A stretch of DNA of 64,000 bases from Deinococcus metallilatus (lineage in GTDB: Bacteria > Deinococcota > Deinococci > Deinococcales > Deinococcaceae): the NCBI RefSeq assembly GCF_004758605.1, contig NZ_CP038510.1:812462-876461 (forward strand). Reading direction: 5' to 3'. Below the pieces are notes generated by a model, which saw only the letters and a list, made by a program, of their open reading frames with translations, did not search any database and was not told where the DNA came from. The translations under genes were made by a program, and so were the position numbers. Below are positions 1 through 27,889 of this stretch, one piece after another; positions within the stretch are counted from its first letter, which is position 1, and each line of letters opens with the position of its first letter.

Positions 1-811
<811 letters not shown>

Positions 812-819
<8 letters not shown>

Positions 820-1999
820 TGGCGACTCCCACCAGGGGCAGCACGCCGCGGTCGGCAGCGGCCCGCTCGATCAGGGCGCTCATGTCGGCCCAGGTGCGGT
901 CCCAGGAGAGGGTGGAGAGGTAGGCGTCCGCGCGTTCCTGGCGGGCCTGCCCGGCGGCGGTGCCACGTTCGGCCAGGGCAGCGGCGCAGGCGGCCTCGAA
1001 GGCGTCCACCCCGTCGGCGATCCGCACGAGGTCCCGTTCGCCGTAGGGGCGGATCACGTCGCGGATGCCGGAGGACACCACCGGGACGCCCGCCGCGAGG
1101 TACTCGGGCGTCTTGGTGGGGCTGATGAATTCGGTCGCCTCGTTCAGCGCGAAGGGGAGCAGGGCCACGTCCCAGTGGGCGAGGTAGGCGGGCAGTTCGG
1201 CGTACTTCTTCATCCCCAGATAATGCAGGTTTTCAGCACGCGGGAGGTCGGCCGGGTCGATCTTGACCACCGGGCCGAGCAGGACGAACTGCCATTCCGG
1301 GCGGCGGCGGGCCAGCTCGCCGATCAGGTCGATGTCGAACCGCTCGTCGAGCACGCCGTAAAAGCCCAGACGCGGGCGGGGCAGGTCCCGCTGGTCGGCG
1401 GGGTCGGCCAGGCCGGAGCGGGCCTGCGCGAAGTGGGCGGCGTCCACGCTGGAGGGAAAGGGGTGCGCGCCGGGGTGCCGTTCGCGCTTGGCCTCGTACA
1501 GGCGGTGGCCCCCGGTAAAGACCAGATCGGCCTGCTGGAACAGCGCCTCCTCGCGCCCCCGCAGCTCAGGGGGTGCGCCCCTGAAGTTGGCGAGTTCGTC
1601 CATGCAGTCATACACGGTCACGCGGGGTTGCAGGCCCGCCGTGACGGGCAGTTCCATCGGTGTGTAGACCCACAGGTCATACTCGGCCAGGCCCTCGTCG
1701 CGCACCAGCTCGGTCAGCAGCCGGGCTGTGCACGCCTGAGACTCGGCCGGACTGCGCCCCGCCTCGATGTGCGGCGTGACCACCCAGACGCCGCTGGCAT
1801 CCTGCCGGGTGACGAGGTGGTCGGGCTGCGGCGTGAAGACCGGTTCCTCGATGTAATACACCGGGCGCGTGCGGGCCGCCCGGGTCATCAGGTGTTGCGG
1901 GCGCTGGAACACGAAATCCCAGCGCAGATGGGACAGCACGAGCAGGGCAGGCGTGGCGGCCGGGCGGGCCAGTCCACGGCGGAAATCAACATGCTTCAA
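812..1999 (-). CDS. Glycosyltransferase (GT4-like) paired with glf
   Basis: A 395-residue cytosolic glycosyltransferase with the segment SHLRWDFVFQRPQHL near its N terminus, typical of GT-B proteins found beside UDP-galactopyranose mutase, and a C-terminal donor-binding part (SPTKTPEYLAAGVPVVSS). The start is uncertain: a TTG at 1999 has a GGGGGAGGG ribosome-binding site 8 nt upstream and leaves a natural N terminus, whereas the in-frame GTG at 2038 has only a poor site and adds 13 unconvincing residues. Overlap with glf suggests it uses or supplies the same glycan, possibly as a galactofuranosyl- or hexosyltransferase; the sugar specificity cannot be read from sequence. Confidence 0.8.
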
Positions 2000-2233
2000 G
2001 GTCTGTTCCCTCCCCCAGGGATAAAAAGCGGCGGGCACTGTGCAGCATCACCCTCGCCGCGACGTGAAATGGTCAACTCATGGCGCAAGAATGAGGACAG
2101 GAGCTCGGTACCCCAGATGGCTGCTGGTCAAGGCGGTTTCTGGGAACGCTAGCAGTCTAGCGTCGGCCCTTGCCCCTGCCCCTGAACAATCCTGAAGAGA
2201 CTTTGGAACAAGGCTTCATGGAGTCGTCTAAAT

Positions 2234-2392
2234 AGGACTTACGCGATTCAGAAGGAGAGAGCGTGTAGAGCAGCTTTTTCCTCCTCCCCCCTTGCGGGGG
2301 AGGCTGGGAGGGGGGTGGACGGCGCCGCCATCCCAGCAGCAAGAAAACGCGCTTTCCCTCTGCCGCCAAGAATCGCGTTTCGCGTAAGTCCT
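2234..2392. repeat. MITE-like element with 13-bp perfect terminal inverted repeats
   Basis: The 159-bp segment begins AGGACTTACGCGA (2234-2246) and ends with its exact reverse complement (2380-2392). The termini resemble those of some bacterial transposons, but there is no transposase gene inside and no clear target duplication. The interior (2271-2320) carries the C/G-rich hairpin core CCTTGCGGGGG followed by GGCTGGGAGGGGGGTGG that recurs elsewhere in the window. This is the main content of the gap between the glycosyltransferase (starting near 1999) and the MATE gene; nothing else is recognisable there. Confidence 0.7.
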
Positions 2393-2464
2393 GAGAAAAA
2401 GCAGCGGGCCTGCCGGAGATACTGCCCTGGCCCCGGGCATCTTGAAGGCATAGACTGTCCGGCC

Positions 2465-3814
<1,350 letters not shown>

Positions 3815-3817
3815 ACC

Positions 3818-5078
<1,261 letters not shown>

Positions 5079-5098
<20 letters not shown>

Positions 5099-6503
5099 CA
5101 CTTCTCCATTCAAACAGAGCGTCGGGGTCACCCACCACCTTGCCGGGATTCAGCAGTCCGCCGGGATCGAACAGGGCCTTCACGTCCCGCATCACATCCA
5201 GGGCGTCGCCGTGTTCGGCGCGGAGGTAGGCACGCTTGCGGAGGCCCACGCCATGCTCGCCCGTGCAGGTGCCGCCGACCGCGACGGCGTGCGCGGCGAG
5301 GTCGTGCAGCACGTGGTCGATGCGTGCCCAGGCTGCGGCATCGTCAGGCAGCGCGTGCATCAGCAGGTGCAGGTTCCCGTCTCCGATGTGGCCCACCAGG
5401 GGCGCGGTCAGGCCGCGTTCGTCGAGCAGGTGCAGCGCGAGGGTCACGGTGTCCGCCAGCGCGGGGAGGGGCACACAAACGTCACCGATGCGGGTGGCGT
5501 GGCCGGGCCAGGCGGCGCGCAGCGCGTCATAGACGCCGTGGCGGGCGGCCCACAGGGCGCTTTGCGCTTCCGGCGTGCGGGCCTCGCCCACCACCTGGCC
5601 GCCGTGCAGTTCCGCCGCCTCCCGCAGCAGGGCGAGTTGCGCGTCCACGTCGGCCCCATCCCGGCCTGCCACCTCGGCCCAGAGGGTCGGCGCTTCCGGG
5701 TCCCGGCGGTCCCGGTGACGGTTCACCGCCCGCACGGTTTCCGCGTCCACGAACTCCAGCCGCTCCGGGACGACGCCGAGGCCACGCACCGTCACGCTCG
5801 CCAGCACGGCGGACGCCACGTCAGGGAACGCGAGTTGCACGCTGGCCGTGGCGGGCGGGAGCGGGTGCAGCCGCAGCGTCAGCGCCGTGATCACGCCCAG
5901 GGTGCCCTCCGAACCGATGAAGAGGTGTTTGAGGGCGTAGCCGCTGCTGCTCTTGCGGGCCGCGCTGCCCAGCGACAGGACACGCCCGTCCAGCAGCGCC
6001 ACCCGCAAGGCGGCCACGTTCTCACGCATCCCGCCGTAACGGACGGTGGTGGTGCCGCTCGCGTTGGTGGCGGCCATACCGCCCAGGCTGGCGTCCGCGC
6101 CGGGGTCCACCGGGAAGAACAGCCCGTGCGGACGCAGGCGGCGGTTCAGCGCCATGCGGCGCACCCCCGGCCCGACCGTCACCGTGAAGCCCACCGGGTC
6201 CACCTCTCCCACCGTGTCCATACCGCTCAGGTCGAGGGAAAGGGCGCCCGGCACGGGCAGGACGGCCCCTTCCAGGCTGGTGCCCGCGCCCCAGGGTATG
6301 ACCGGGACGCGGGATTCCCGGGCCGTGCTCAGGGTCGCCAGCACGTCCGCCTCCGACCGGGCGAAGACCACCGCGCCGGGGATGCAGGTGTACGGCGTGC
6401 CCTCGTCGTGCGCATGGGCGTTCAGGTCGCCCGCCGACACGCTCACCCGGTCCCCCAGCCGGGCGCGCAGGGCGTCCACCCAGCCGCCTTCTCCCTCCGT
6501 CAA
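5079..6503 (-). CDS. FAD-linked oxidase, GlcD / D-lactate dehydrogenase type
   Basis: A 474-residue flavoprotein of the vanillyl-alcohol-oxidase fold that oxidises a 2-hydroxyacid such as glycolate or D-lactate. The FAD-binding half contains VIPWGAGTSLEGA and the VDPGADASLGGMAATNASG segment; the C-terminal cap has the conserved GHIGDGNLH and CTGEHGVG motifs (metal and substrate site). The start appears to be TTG at 6503 with a GAGAGGA site upstream; a GTG eight codons later is possible. It overlaps paaK and probably forms a two-gene unit with it. Sequence does not separate glycolate oxidase from D-lactate dehydrogenase. Confidence 0.87.
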
Positions 6504-6522
6504 CGTTCCACCGTCCTCTCAT

Positions 6523-6563
6523 GGGGAGAGGAGCCGGGCCACGCTCGCCCGGCCCCTCTCCCC
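6523..6563 (-). terminator. Stem-loop between the binding-protein gene and the flavin oxidase gene
   Basis: Arms 6523-6538 and 6548-6563 pair over 16 positions with one mismatch around a 9-nt loop. It lies 10 bp beyond the stop codon of the binding-protein gene. There is no clear U-run on the minus strand, so termination efficiency is uncertain. Confidence 0.5.
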
Positions 6564-6573
6564 TTTCCAGCGG

Positions 6574-7719
<1,146 letters not shown>

Positions 7720-7885
7720 GGCAGAACCTCCACAGGGAGCCGCACCGGGGAGGCCGGACGGCGGGCGCAGATCAGCTTGTGCTTGCGCGGATGGTAGCAG
7801 AAAGCCCGGCGGGTCAGACGGACGTTCGGCGGCGCGAGACAGGCGGGGCCGCCGCAGCCGCAAAACCCACGTGGTAGAACGGCCC

Positions 7886-8743
7886 ATGACACCACAAGAC
7901 AGGCAGCGGGCGCTCGTCCTCGGGGGCGGCGGCGTGACGGGGATCGCCTGGGGAACCGGGTTTCTCGCCGGGCTGCACCGGGAAGGGCTGGACCTGGGCC
8001 ACGCGGACCTCACGGTGGGGACCTCGGCGGGGTCAGTGGTCGGCTCGCAGCTCGCGGGCGGCGCCGATCTCGAAGGGCTGCTGGCGCGGCAACTCGAACC
8101 GTCCTCGGAACCGGCGGCCACGTTCGACGCCGCCGAGATGGGCCGACTCTTCCAGGCCATCGTGCAGGAGGTCGGCTCCGACCCCCTCCGGATTCGCCGC
8201 CGGATCGGAGAGCTGGCCCTCGCTGCCCCCAGCGTGCCCGAGGCCGAGCGGGTGGACATCATCGCCTCACGGCTGGTGAACCGCGAGTGGCCGCGGCAGC
8301 CCCTCCAGATCGTCGCCGTCGATGCCGGGAGCGGGGAGGCGCGCGTCTTCGACCGGGATTCCGACGTGCCGCTGGTGCTGGCGGTCGCCGCCAGTTGCGC
8401 CGTGCCGGGAGTCTGGCCACCCGTGACCATCGGGGAACACCGCTACATGGACGGGGGCGTCCGCTCGGTGACCAACGCGGACCTCGCCAGCGGGTACGGG
8501 CGGGTGCTGGTGCTCTCGCTGCTGGGGCTGGAAGGGGCCCAGACCCTGCCGCTGGAAGCAGCGCGGCTGCGGGAGTCCGGGGCGGCGGTCCACGTGGTCG
8601 GACCGGACGCGGCTTCTCTGGAGGCCATCGGGCCGAACGTCCTCGACCCCGCGCGGCGGCCAGCGACCGCGCAGGCGGGCTTGGAACAGGGGCGGCGCCT
8701 GGCGGCCGAGATCAAAGCCTTCTGGGAAGGCGCCTCGCCCTGA
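7886..8743 (+). CDS. Patatin-like phospholipase family protein
   Basis: A 285-residue serine hydrolase. The oxyanion-hole glycine stretch LGGGGVTGIAWG lies near residue 12, the nucleophile elbow GTSAGS around residue 45, and the partner aspartate in DGG around residue 190, so the Ser-Asp dyad is complete. No signal peptide is seen, suggesting a cytosolic lipid acyl hydrolase. The ATG at 7886 begins the conserved domain almost immediately; the upstream in-frame extension is low-complexity and overlaps the divergent binding-protein promoter. Converges with the SorC-type regulator gene 12 bp downstream. Confidence 0.88.
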   Translation: MTPQDRQRALVLGGGGVTGIAWGTGFLAGLHREGLDLGHADLTVGTSAGSVVGSQLAGGADLEGLLARQLEPSSEPAATFDAAEMGRLFQAIVQEVGSDPLRIRRRIGELALAAPSVPEAERVDIIASRLVNREWPRQPLQIVAVDAGSGEARVFDRDSDVPLVLAVAASCAVPGVWPPVTIGEHRYMDGGVRSVTNADLASGYGRVLVLSLLGLEGAQTLPLEAARLRESGAAVHVVGPDAASLEAIGPNVLDPARRPATAQAGLEQGRRLAAEIKAFWEGASP

Positions 8744-8755
8744 CCTCCGGGGCCT

Positions 8756-9775
8756 TCAGTCCGCCTCGCCCGGGTCGGCCGGGAGCAGGAGGGTCCGCGC
8801 GGTCATCTCGTCGGTGACGAGGGTGTTCAGCAGGCGGCCTGCCAGGGCGGCGCGCAGGGCCTCGACCTTGCCCAGACCGCTGACGACGCAGATCGCGTGG
8901 GGGGCCTGCTGCATCAGGCCCAGGCTGGGGCCGCTGGCGCGGGCGTTCAGGGGAACCGAGCCGTAACTGCCGTCCGCGCGGTAGAAGACGGTGGCGATGT
9001 CGCCCACCACACCCTCGGTGTCGAGCTGGGCGAGGTCGGCGGGGTCGAGTGCGCCCGAGAGGTACACGTGGCTGGGGTGGCGGGCGTTGCGGCTGCCCAC
9101 CGAGTACAGCAGCACATCGGCCCGCGCTTGCAGGTCCAGCACGTGCCTGACGCTGCGCTCGCGCCACATCGCGCGCTTGGTGGCGGGGTCGTCGAAAAAG
9201 GTCGGGACGGGGAACAGGTGCGCGCGTCCGGCGTAGTTCCCGGCAAAGCGCGTGATGGTGTCGGTGACAAAGCCGCTCATGAAGTCGAGCGCGTTGGCGC
9301 TCCCGTTGAGCTGCACGAAGTCGAGGTTGTCCATCCGCCGGGGCCTCAGCACGCGGGAGACGGCGTCCAGCGTGTTTCCCCAGGCCAGGCCGACCGTCTG
9401 TCCGGGCCGCAGGACACTGTCGAGGACACTGGCAGCGGCAACGGCGACCCGGTCCATCCACACGTCCTCCGAGCTGCCCGCCGGGACGCCGACCACGTGC
9501 GGGCGGAGAAAGGGATACCGCTCGCGCAGCCGCGCTTCCAGGCTCTGCGGGTGGGCCTGGGGGTCGTGAATGCGAATCTCGACCAGGCCGGTACGGCGCG
9601 CGAGCGTCAGCAGGCGGCTGACCTTGGGGCGGGAGAGCTGGAGTTCGCGGGCGATGGCGTCGGTGGTGAGGCCCTGGTGATAGTAGAGCCGGGCCACCTG
9701 CACGGCCAGCGCGGCTGGGTCGTCGGTCACGCTGCTCAGGATAAGGCGGAGGCGCACCCGAACCCGTCTGAACAT
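8756..9775 (-). CDS. SorC-family transcriptional regulator, likely controls glycerol genes
   Basis: A 339-residue regulator with an N-terminal helix-turn-helix (TTDAIARELQLSRPKVSRLL, about residues 36-55) and a C-terminal sugar-phosphate-binding SorC/DeoR-like domain (GLAWGNTLDAVSR, then SGLGKVEALRAALAGRLLN). The ATG at 9775 has AAGGGGAAG upstream but lies inside one of the putative operators; a later GTG at 9730 cannot be excluded. It diverges from glpF across a short region with two palindromes repeated in front of glpD, so it most likely binds them and senses a glycerol-derived phosphate. That role is inferred from position, as many bacteria use DeoR-type GlpR here. Confidence 0.87.
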   Translation of the reverse strand: MFRRVRVRLRLILSSVTDDPAALAVQVARLYYHQGLTTDAIARELQLSRPKVSRLLTLARRTGLVEIRIHDPQAHPQSLEARLRERYPFLRPHVVGVPAGSSEDVWMDRVAVAAASVLDSVLRPGQTVGLAWGNTLDAVSRVLRPRRMDNLDFVQLNGSANALDFMSGFVTDTITRFAGNYAGRAHLFPVPTFFDDPATKRAMWRERSVRHVLDLQARADVLLYSVGSRNARHPSHVYLSGALDPADLAQLDTEGVVGDIATVFYRADGSYGSVPLNARASGPSLGLMQQAPHAICVVSGLGKVEALRAALAGRLLNTLVTDEMTARTLLLPADPGEAD

Positions 9776-9782
9776 CTGTTCG
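9769..9782. promoter_or_regulatory. Palindromic operator, sorC/glpF intergenic, site 1
   Basis: TGAACATCTGTTCG, two 6-bp half-sites (5 of 6 positions paired) around TC. The core is identical to the site at 12494-12507, and its centre is exactly 21 bp from that of site 2. It overlaps the proposed sorC start codon, which would allow autorepression. Confidence 0.72.
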
Positions 9783-9789
9783 CTTCCCC

Positions 9790-9803
9790 TTGACAACTGT
9801 TCA
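9790..9803. promoter_or_regulatory. Palindromic operator site 2 over the glpF -35 box
   Basis: TTGACAACTGTTCA: the right half-site TGTTCA is perfect and the left half matches TGAACA at 4 of 6 positions because it doubles as a consensus -35 box (TTGACA, 9790-9795). A possible -10 (GAAGAT, 9813-9818) follows after 17 bp. A repressor here would block the glpF promoter. Confidence 0.65.
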
Positions 9804-9939
9804 GAGGCTATGGAAGATGAGCGAACCGACAATTGGGCGCCCGGAGCGAGCGCGGCGCCGTTGGTGCAGGACCTCGGGTGGAGTCCGGCCTTCCGTCATT
9901 CGCGGCCCGGCCCGCTGCCGGGAACACACAGGGGGAGAG

Positions 9940-12390
<2,451 letters not shown>

Positions 12391-12472
12391 GCCTCGCCCC
12401 CGCTGCCGCGCCCGGAATGAGCCTTGTCCGGGCGCGGCAACCTGAAGGGGTCGCAACCGTGCGTCATCCTGC

Positions 12473-12486
12473 TGAACGTCCGTTCA
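12473..12486. promoter_or_regulatory. Palindromic operator upstream of glpD, distal site
   Basis: TGAACGTCCGTTCA is a perfect palindrome of two 6-bp half-sites around TC, matching the sites at 9769-9803 in half-site, spacing and centre. It lies 54 bp before the glpD start. Confidence 0.72.
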
Positions 12487-12493
12487 AGGTGTG

Positions 12494-12507
12494 CGAACAT
12501 CTGTTCG
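12494..12507. promoter_or_regulatory. Palindromic operator upstream of glpD, proximal site
   Basis: CGAACATCTGTTCG is a perfect palindrome whose inner 12 bp are identical to the sorC-proximal site at 9769. Its centre is exactly 21 bp (two helical turns) from that of the distal site, reproducing the arrangement in front of glpF. Confidence 0.75.
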
Positions 12508-12540
12508 GAAGTTCTTCCTTCCCTCACCGAAAGGACGCTT

Positions 12541-14088
<1,548 letters not shown>

Positions 14089-14171
14089 ACAGTGGACCTG
14101 CCCAGTTCTTCCCCTCGGGGAGAGGGAGAACAACGCCGTCCTCGCCGTGCTTTTCTTACCTGAGTAAGCTG

Positions 14172-14197
14172 CGCCTCCCCCAACCGGCGGGGAGGCG
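14172..14197. terminator. Hairpin between convergent glpD and amidohydrolase genes
   Basis: A 9-bp perfect G/C-rich stem (14172-14180 with 14189-14197) and 8-nt loop sit between the two convergent stop codons. No U-run follows on either strand; it may act in both directions. Confidence 0.5.
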
Positions 14198-14210
14198 TAC
14201 CCGTCCAACC

Positions 14211-15614
14211 TCAGCCCTCAATCATCGCCCTACTCAGGCGCTCGTGGCGCTCCAGCAGCGGCGGCAGGTCCAGCGTGACCAGTTCGCTGCCCTCCACGAT
14301 CACCCGCCCGCCGACCATGTTCAGGGCCACGCGGGGTGGGCTGCACAGCGTCAGCGCCGCGAGGGGAGCGTGACGTGCTCCGGCGAAGGTCAGGGTCCGC
14401 AGATCCACCGCGATCAGGTCGGCGGCGAACCCGGGGGCCAGTTGCCCCACGTCGTCCCGCCCCAGCACCTCGGCCCCGCCCCGCGTGGCGAGCCAGAGGG
14501 CTTCCAGGGCAGTCAGCGCGTCCGCCGTTCGGGGGGCCTCGCCGGGCGCGCCACGCACGCGGGACGAGAGCAGCGCCTGCCGCGCTTCCCCGATCAGGTG
14601 AGCGCCATCGTTGCTGGCGCTGCCGTCCACGCCGAGGGCCACCTTCACCCCGGCTTCCAGCAGATTCCTGACCGGGGCGATCCCGCTCGCCAGGCGCATG
14701 TTGCTGCTGGGGCAGTGGGCGACGCCGCACCCACACTCGCCCAGCCGGACAGCATCTGCCGGGCTGAAATGCACGCCGTGCGCGAACCACACGTCCGGCC
14801 CCAGCCATTCCACCGATTCGGCGTAATCGAGCGGGCGCAGGCCGAACTTCGCCAGGCAAAAGGCGTCCTCGTCGGCAGTTTCGGCCAGGTGGGTGTGCAG
14901 CCGCACGCCGCGTGAGCGGGCCAGCCGGGCACTCTCGCGCATCAGGTCGCCCGTCACCGAGAAGGGCGAGCAGGGCGCCAGGGCCACCCGCGTCAGGGCC
15001 AGCGGCGCGGGGTCGTGAAAGGCCGCGATCACCCGCTCGCTGTCGCGCAGGATGTCGTCCTCACGCTCCACGGCGCGGTCGGGCGGCAGACCTCCCTGCG
15101 ATTCCCCCAGGCTCATGCTGCCGCGTGTGGCGTGGAAGCGCAGGCCGGTTTCGCGGGCGGCGTGGATGGTGTCGTCCAGCCGCACGCCGTTGGGGTAGAG
15201 GTACAGGTGGTCGCTGCTGGTGGTGCAACCGGAGAGGGCGAGTTCGGCCAGCCCGACCTGGGCACTCACGAAGGCCGCCTCGGGTGTCAGGCGCAGCCAG
15301 ATCGGGTACAGCGTCCGCAGCCAGTCGAACAGCCCCGCGTCGGGCACCAGGCAGCGGGTGAGGTTCTGGTAGAGGTGGTGGTGGGTGTTGATCAGGCCGG
15401 GCAGGACCACGTGGCCGCTCAGGTCGCGGACGTGATGATCGGGGGTCAGCCAGTCGGCGGGCAGATCACGCTCCGGGCCGACCCAGCGCACCCGCTCTCC
15501 CTCGATCAGCACGGCGGCGCCTGGGATGGGTGGGACGGGGGACTGACGTTCGCCCTGCATGGTCAGCAGGGTGTGAATGCCGCGCAGCAGCGTCTGGGAA
15601 GGGGGGCTCGTCAT
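14211..15614 (-). CDS. Amidohydrolase, probable 8-oxoguanine deaminase
   Basis: A 467-residue metal-dependent deaminase of the TrzN/AtzB-like branch that includes bacterial 8-oxoguanine deaminases (8-oxoguanine to urate). Metal ligands are visible in PGLINTHHHLYQNLTR (about residue 75), HTHLAET, HGVHF and GVDGSASND. The long HCPSSNMRLASG stretch is characteristic. The start at 15614 has GAGGAGG just upstream. It ends the minus-strand purine block, where producing urate directly would fit; hydroxytriazine- or guanine-type substrates are the alternatives. A terminator sits just before it, so it may have its own promoter or be expressed by read-through. Confidence 0.82.
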   Translation of the reverse strand: MTSPPSQTLLRGIHTLLTMQGERQSPVPPIPGAAVLIEGERVRWVGPERDLPADWLTPDHHVRDLSGHVVLPGLINTHHHLYQNLTRCLVPDAGLFDWLRTLYPIWLRLTPEAAFVSAQVGLAELALSGCTTSSDHLYLYPNGVRLDDTIHAARETGLRFHATRGSMSLGESQGGLPPDRAVEREDDILRDSERVIAAFHDPAPLALTRVALAPCSPFSVTGDLMRESARLARSRGVRLHTHLAETADEDAFCLAKFGLRPLDYAESVEWLGPDVWFAHGVHFSPADAVRLGECGCGVAHCPSSNMRLASGIAPVRNLLEAGVKVALGVDGSASNDGAHLIGEARQALLSSRVRGAPGEAPRTADALTALEALWLATRGGAEVLGRDDVGQLAPGFAADLIAVDLRTLTFAGARHAPLAALTLCSPPRVALNMVGGRVIVEGSELVTLDLPPLLERHERLSRAMIEG

Positions 15615-15631
15615 GGTATGACCTCCTCAAG

Positions 15632-15661
15632 AAAAAAGGTCCCGACACGGGGTCAGGACCT
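15632..15661 (-). terminator. Rho-independent terminator after the AzgA-type permease
   Basis: On the minus strand a 10-bp stem with one mismatch (15652-15661 with 15637-15646) and a 5-nt loop runs directly into a run of T residues (15632-15637 on the plus strand read as A). It lies between the permease stop and the deaminase start, only 18 bp from the latter. Confidence 0.8.
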
Positions 15662-15685
15662 GGAGTTGAGAAAAGCTCTGGCAGG

Positions 15686-17086
<1,401 letters not shown>

Positions 17087-17178
17087 GCGGGACTCCTGAA
17101 AGGGAGGGCGGGGAGGGGAAGGGCCGGGCGCCGGGGGGAGGCTTCGATCCCGAATTGTTACGAGTCTTACTCTTCTAT

Positions 17179-17207
17179 GGCTGGAGTTGTCTACAGCGCC
17201 TCCAGCC
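17179..17207 (-). other. Stem-loop in the guaD-permease gap
   Basis: A perfect 8-bp inverted repeat (17179-17186 and 17200-17207) with a 13-nt loop lies 9 bp past the guaD stop. There is no U-run, so it could limit read-through or stabilise the guaD 3' end. Confidence 0.4.
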
Positions 17208-17215
17208 GGATCAAT

Positions 17216-19380
<2,165 letters not shown>

Positions 19381-19381
19381 G

Positions 19382-23192
<3,811 letters not shown>

Positions 23193-23223
23193 CGCCGTTC
23201 CTCCATACGACAACACCAGACAG

Positions 23224-23326
<103 letters not shown>

Positions 23327-23342
23327 GGTTGTCGTTGGGTGA

Positions 23343-23371
23343 ATGTTACCCTGAAAGTTGTCCCTTGACAA
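23343..23371 (-). promoter_or_regulatory. Probable promoter of xdhABC-guaD
   Basis: On the minus strand TTGTCA (23366-23371) and TAACAT (23343-23348) are separated by exactly 17 bp. Transcription would start near 23336, giving a leader of about 165 nt containing the folded element at 23224-23296. Confidence 0.6.
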
Positions 23372-23384
23372 GAGGGGGCGGAAT

Positions 23385-23402
23385 GGATTAGACGACTACA
23401 CC
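23385..23402. promoter_or_regulatory. Possible second HucR-type site near the xdh promoter
   Basis: GGATTAGACGACTACACC is an imperfect 18-bp palindrome (6 of 9 pairs) sharing TTAGAC at the same position as the stronger site at 26693-26710. It is 13 bp upstream of the proposed xdh -35 box, so any effect on xdh is uncertain. Confidence 0.35.
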
Positions 23403-23441
23403 CTGGCACACATTCGCGTTAGGGTCCAGGCGTCTGGGAAC

Positions 23442-26626
<3,185 letters not shown>

Positions 26627-26692
26627 TACGGGGACGTGGCCGGGGGCACACGCCGGAGAAACGGTGCGGCCGGAGCCGCCAGACGACCGGAC

Positions 26693-26710
26693 TACTTAGA
26701 CATCTATGTA
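26693..26710. promoter_or_regulatory. HucR-type operator of the permease-uricase operon
   Basis: TACTTAGACATCTATGTA is an 18-bp palindrome with 7 of 9 paired positions. It resembles the hucO operator described for D. radiodurans HucR. It lies 13-31 bp downstream of the -10 box, over the transcription start region, where a bound MarR protein would block transcription until urate releases it. The hucR gene itself is about 600 bp away on the plus strand. Confidence 0.72.
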
Positions 26711-26723
26711 CTTGAGTCGCTTC

Positions 26724-26752
26724 ATCGTAGGGACAATCGCCAGTGCTGTCAA
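26724..26752 (-). promoter_or_regulatory. Promoter of the permease-uraD-uricase-uraH operon
   Basis: On the minus strand a consensus TTGACA (26747-26752) and TACGAT (26724-26729) are 17 bp apart, the best sigma-A-type match in the purine block. Transcription should begin about 7 nt downstream, entering the HucR-type palindrome. Confidence 0.75.
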
Positions 26753-26879
26753 GCCGTGGAGTATCTGTTCACAGGATGAAAATCACCAGTGGTCTTGACA
26801 AGTGCTGAAGAGCGGCGCCGGACCTTTAGGGCAACCGCAACGTCCGGTTTTGGGTAGGCTCGTCCCGTTCAACCCCTCA

Positions 26880-26913
26880 GTCAGCTCCGCTGACAGCTCC
26901 CCTCAAGGGGAGC
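26880..26913. repeat. Tandem short hairpins (REP-like)
   Basis: Two adjacent perfect hairpins, GTCAGC/GCTGAC with a 3-nt loop (26880-26894) and GCTCCCC/GGGGAGC with TCAA loop (26896-26913), are separated by one base. They lie in the 700-bp gap between the permease start and hucR, which otherwise holds the promoter, operator and one more repeat core. No coding sequence is supported there. Confidence 0.5.
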
Positions 26914-27004
26914 CAGGGGCTCAATTTGCCCTCCAAGGCGTCCAGCCTGTGGCCTCCCTTTGAACGCCTGGTGTGCAATAGAAATTTGCTGCCTTGGATG
27001 GGCT

Positions 27005-27072
27005 TTTTTCTCCCTCTCCCCTTGCGGGGGACTCGTAGAGCTGCTTGCAGAGGGCTGGGGAGGGGGGTGGCG
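27005..27072. repeat. Copy of the C/G-rich intergenic repeat, interrupted
   Basis: It shares CTCCCCTTGCGGGGGA and GGCTGGGGAGGGGGGTGG with the core inside the element at 2234-2392. Here the two halves are split by about 20 bp (CTCGTAGAGCTGCTTGCAGA) that resemble a short module seen in the repeats near 30.0 and 33.4 kb. Confidence 0.55.
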
Positions 27073-27318
27073 GGCGAAGCTCGCCCTCATGCAGACGAGA
27101 AAAATGCTCCTGATGACCTGACCCACCCGTCCCGCATTTCACATCAGGCGTCTTGAGGGGCGTGGCCCGCAGGGCCGGACTCGCAGAGCGGCGCAGCAGC
27201 GGGGTTCAACCGGGCCTGTGCGGACTCGGCACCTTTGCGGTGGCCCTGGCCGGACCTTCCCGCGCCCCTCCCGCTCCAGAACCCGCGTGCTAGGCTCAGA
27301 CGCACTGAGGCATCCAAC

Positions 27319-27849
<531 letters not shown>

Positions 27850-27889
27850 CCACCGGAAGGTCTGTCCCCGCCCGCGCCGGAGGCTGCGG

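Noticed and set aside
7720..8430. N-terminal extension of the branched-chain-type binding protein
   Set aside because: The signal peptide starts at the ATG at 7719 with a good ribosome-binding site; upstream codons overlap the divergent patatin gene.
26880..27072. CRISPR array in the repeat-rich gap
   Set aside because: The repeats are few, of differing type, not evenly spaced, and no cas genes are present.
27200..27318. HucR operator directly in front of hucR
   Set aside because: No dyad resembling the site at 26693-26710 was found in the 120 bp upstream of the hucR start.
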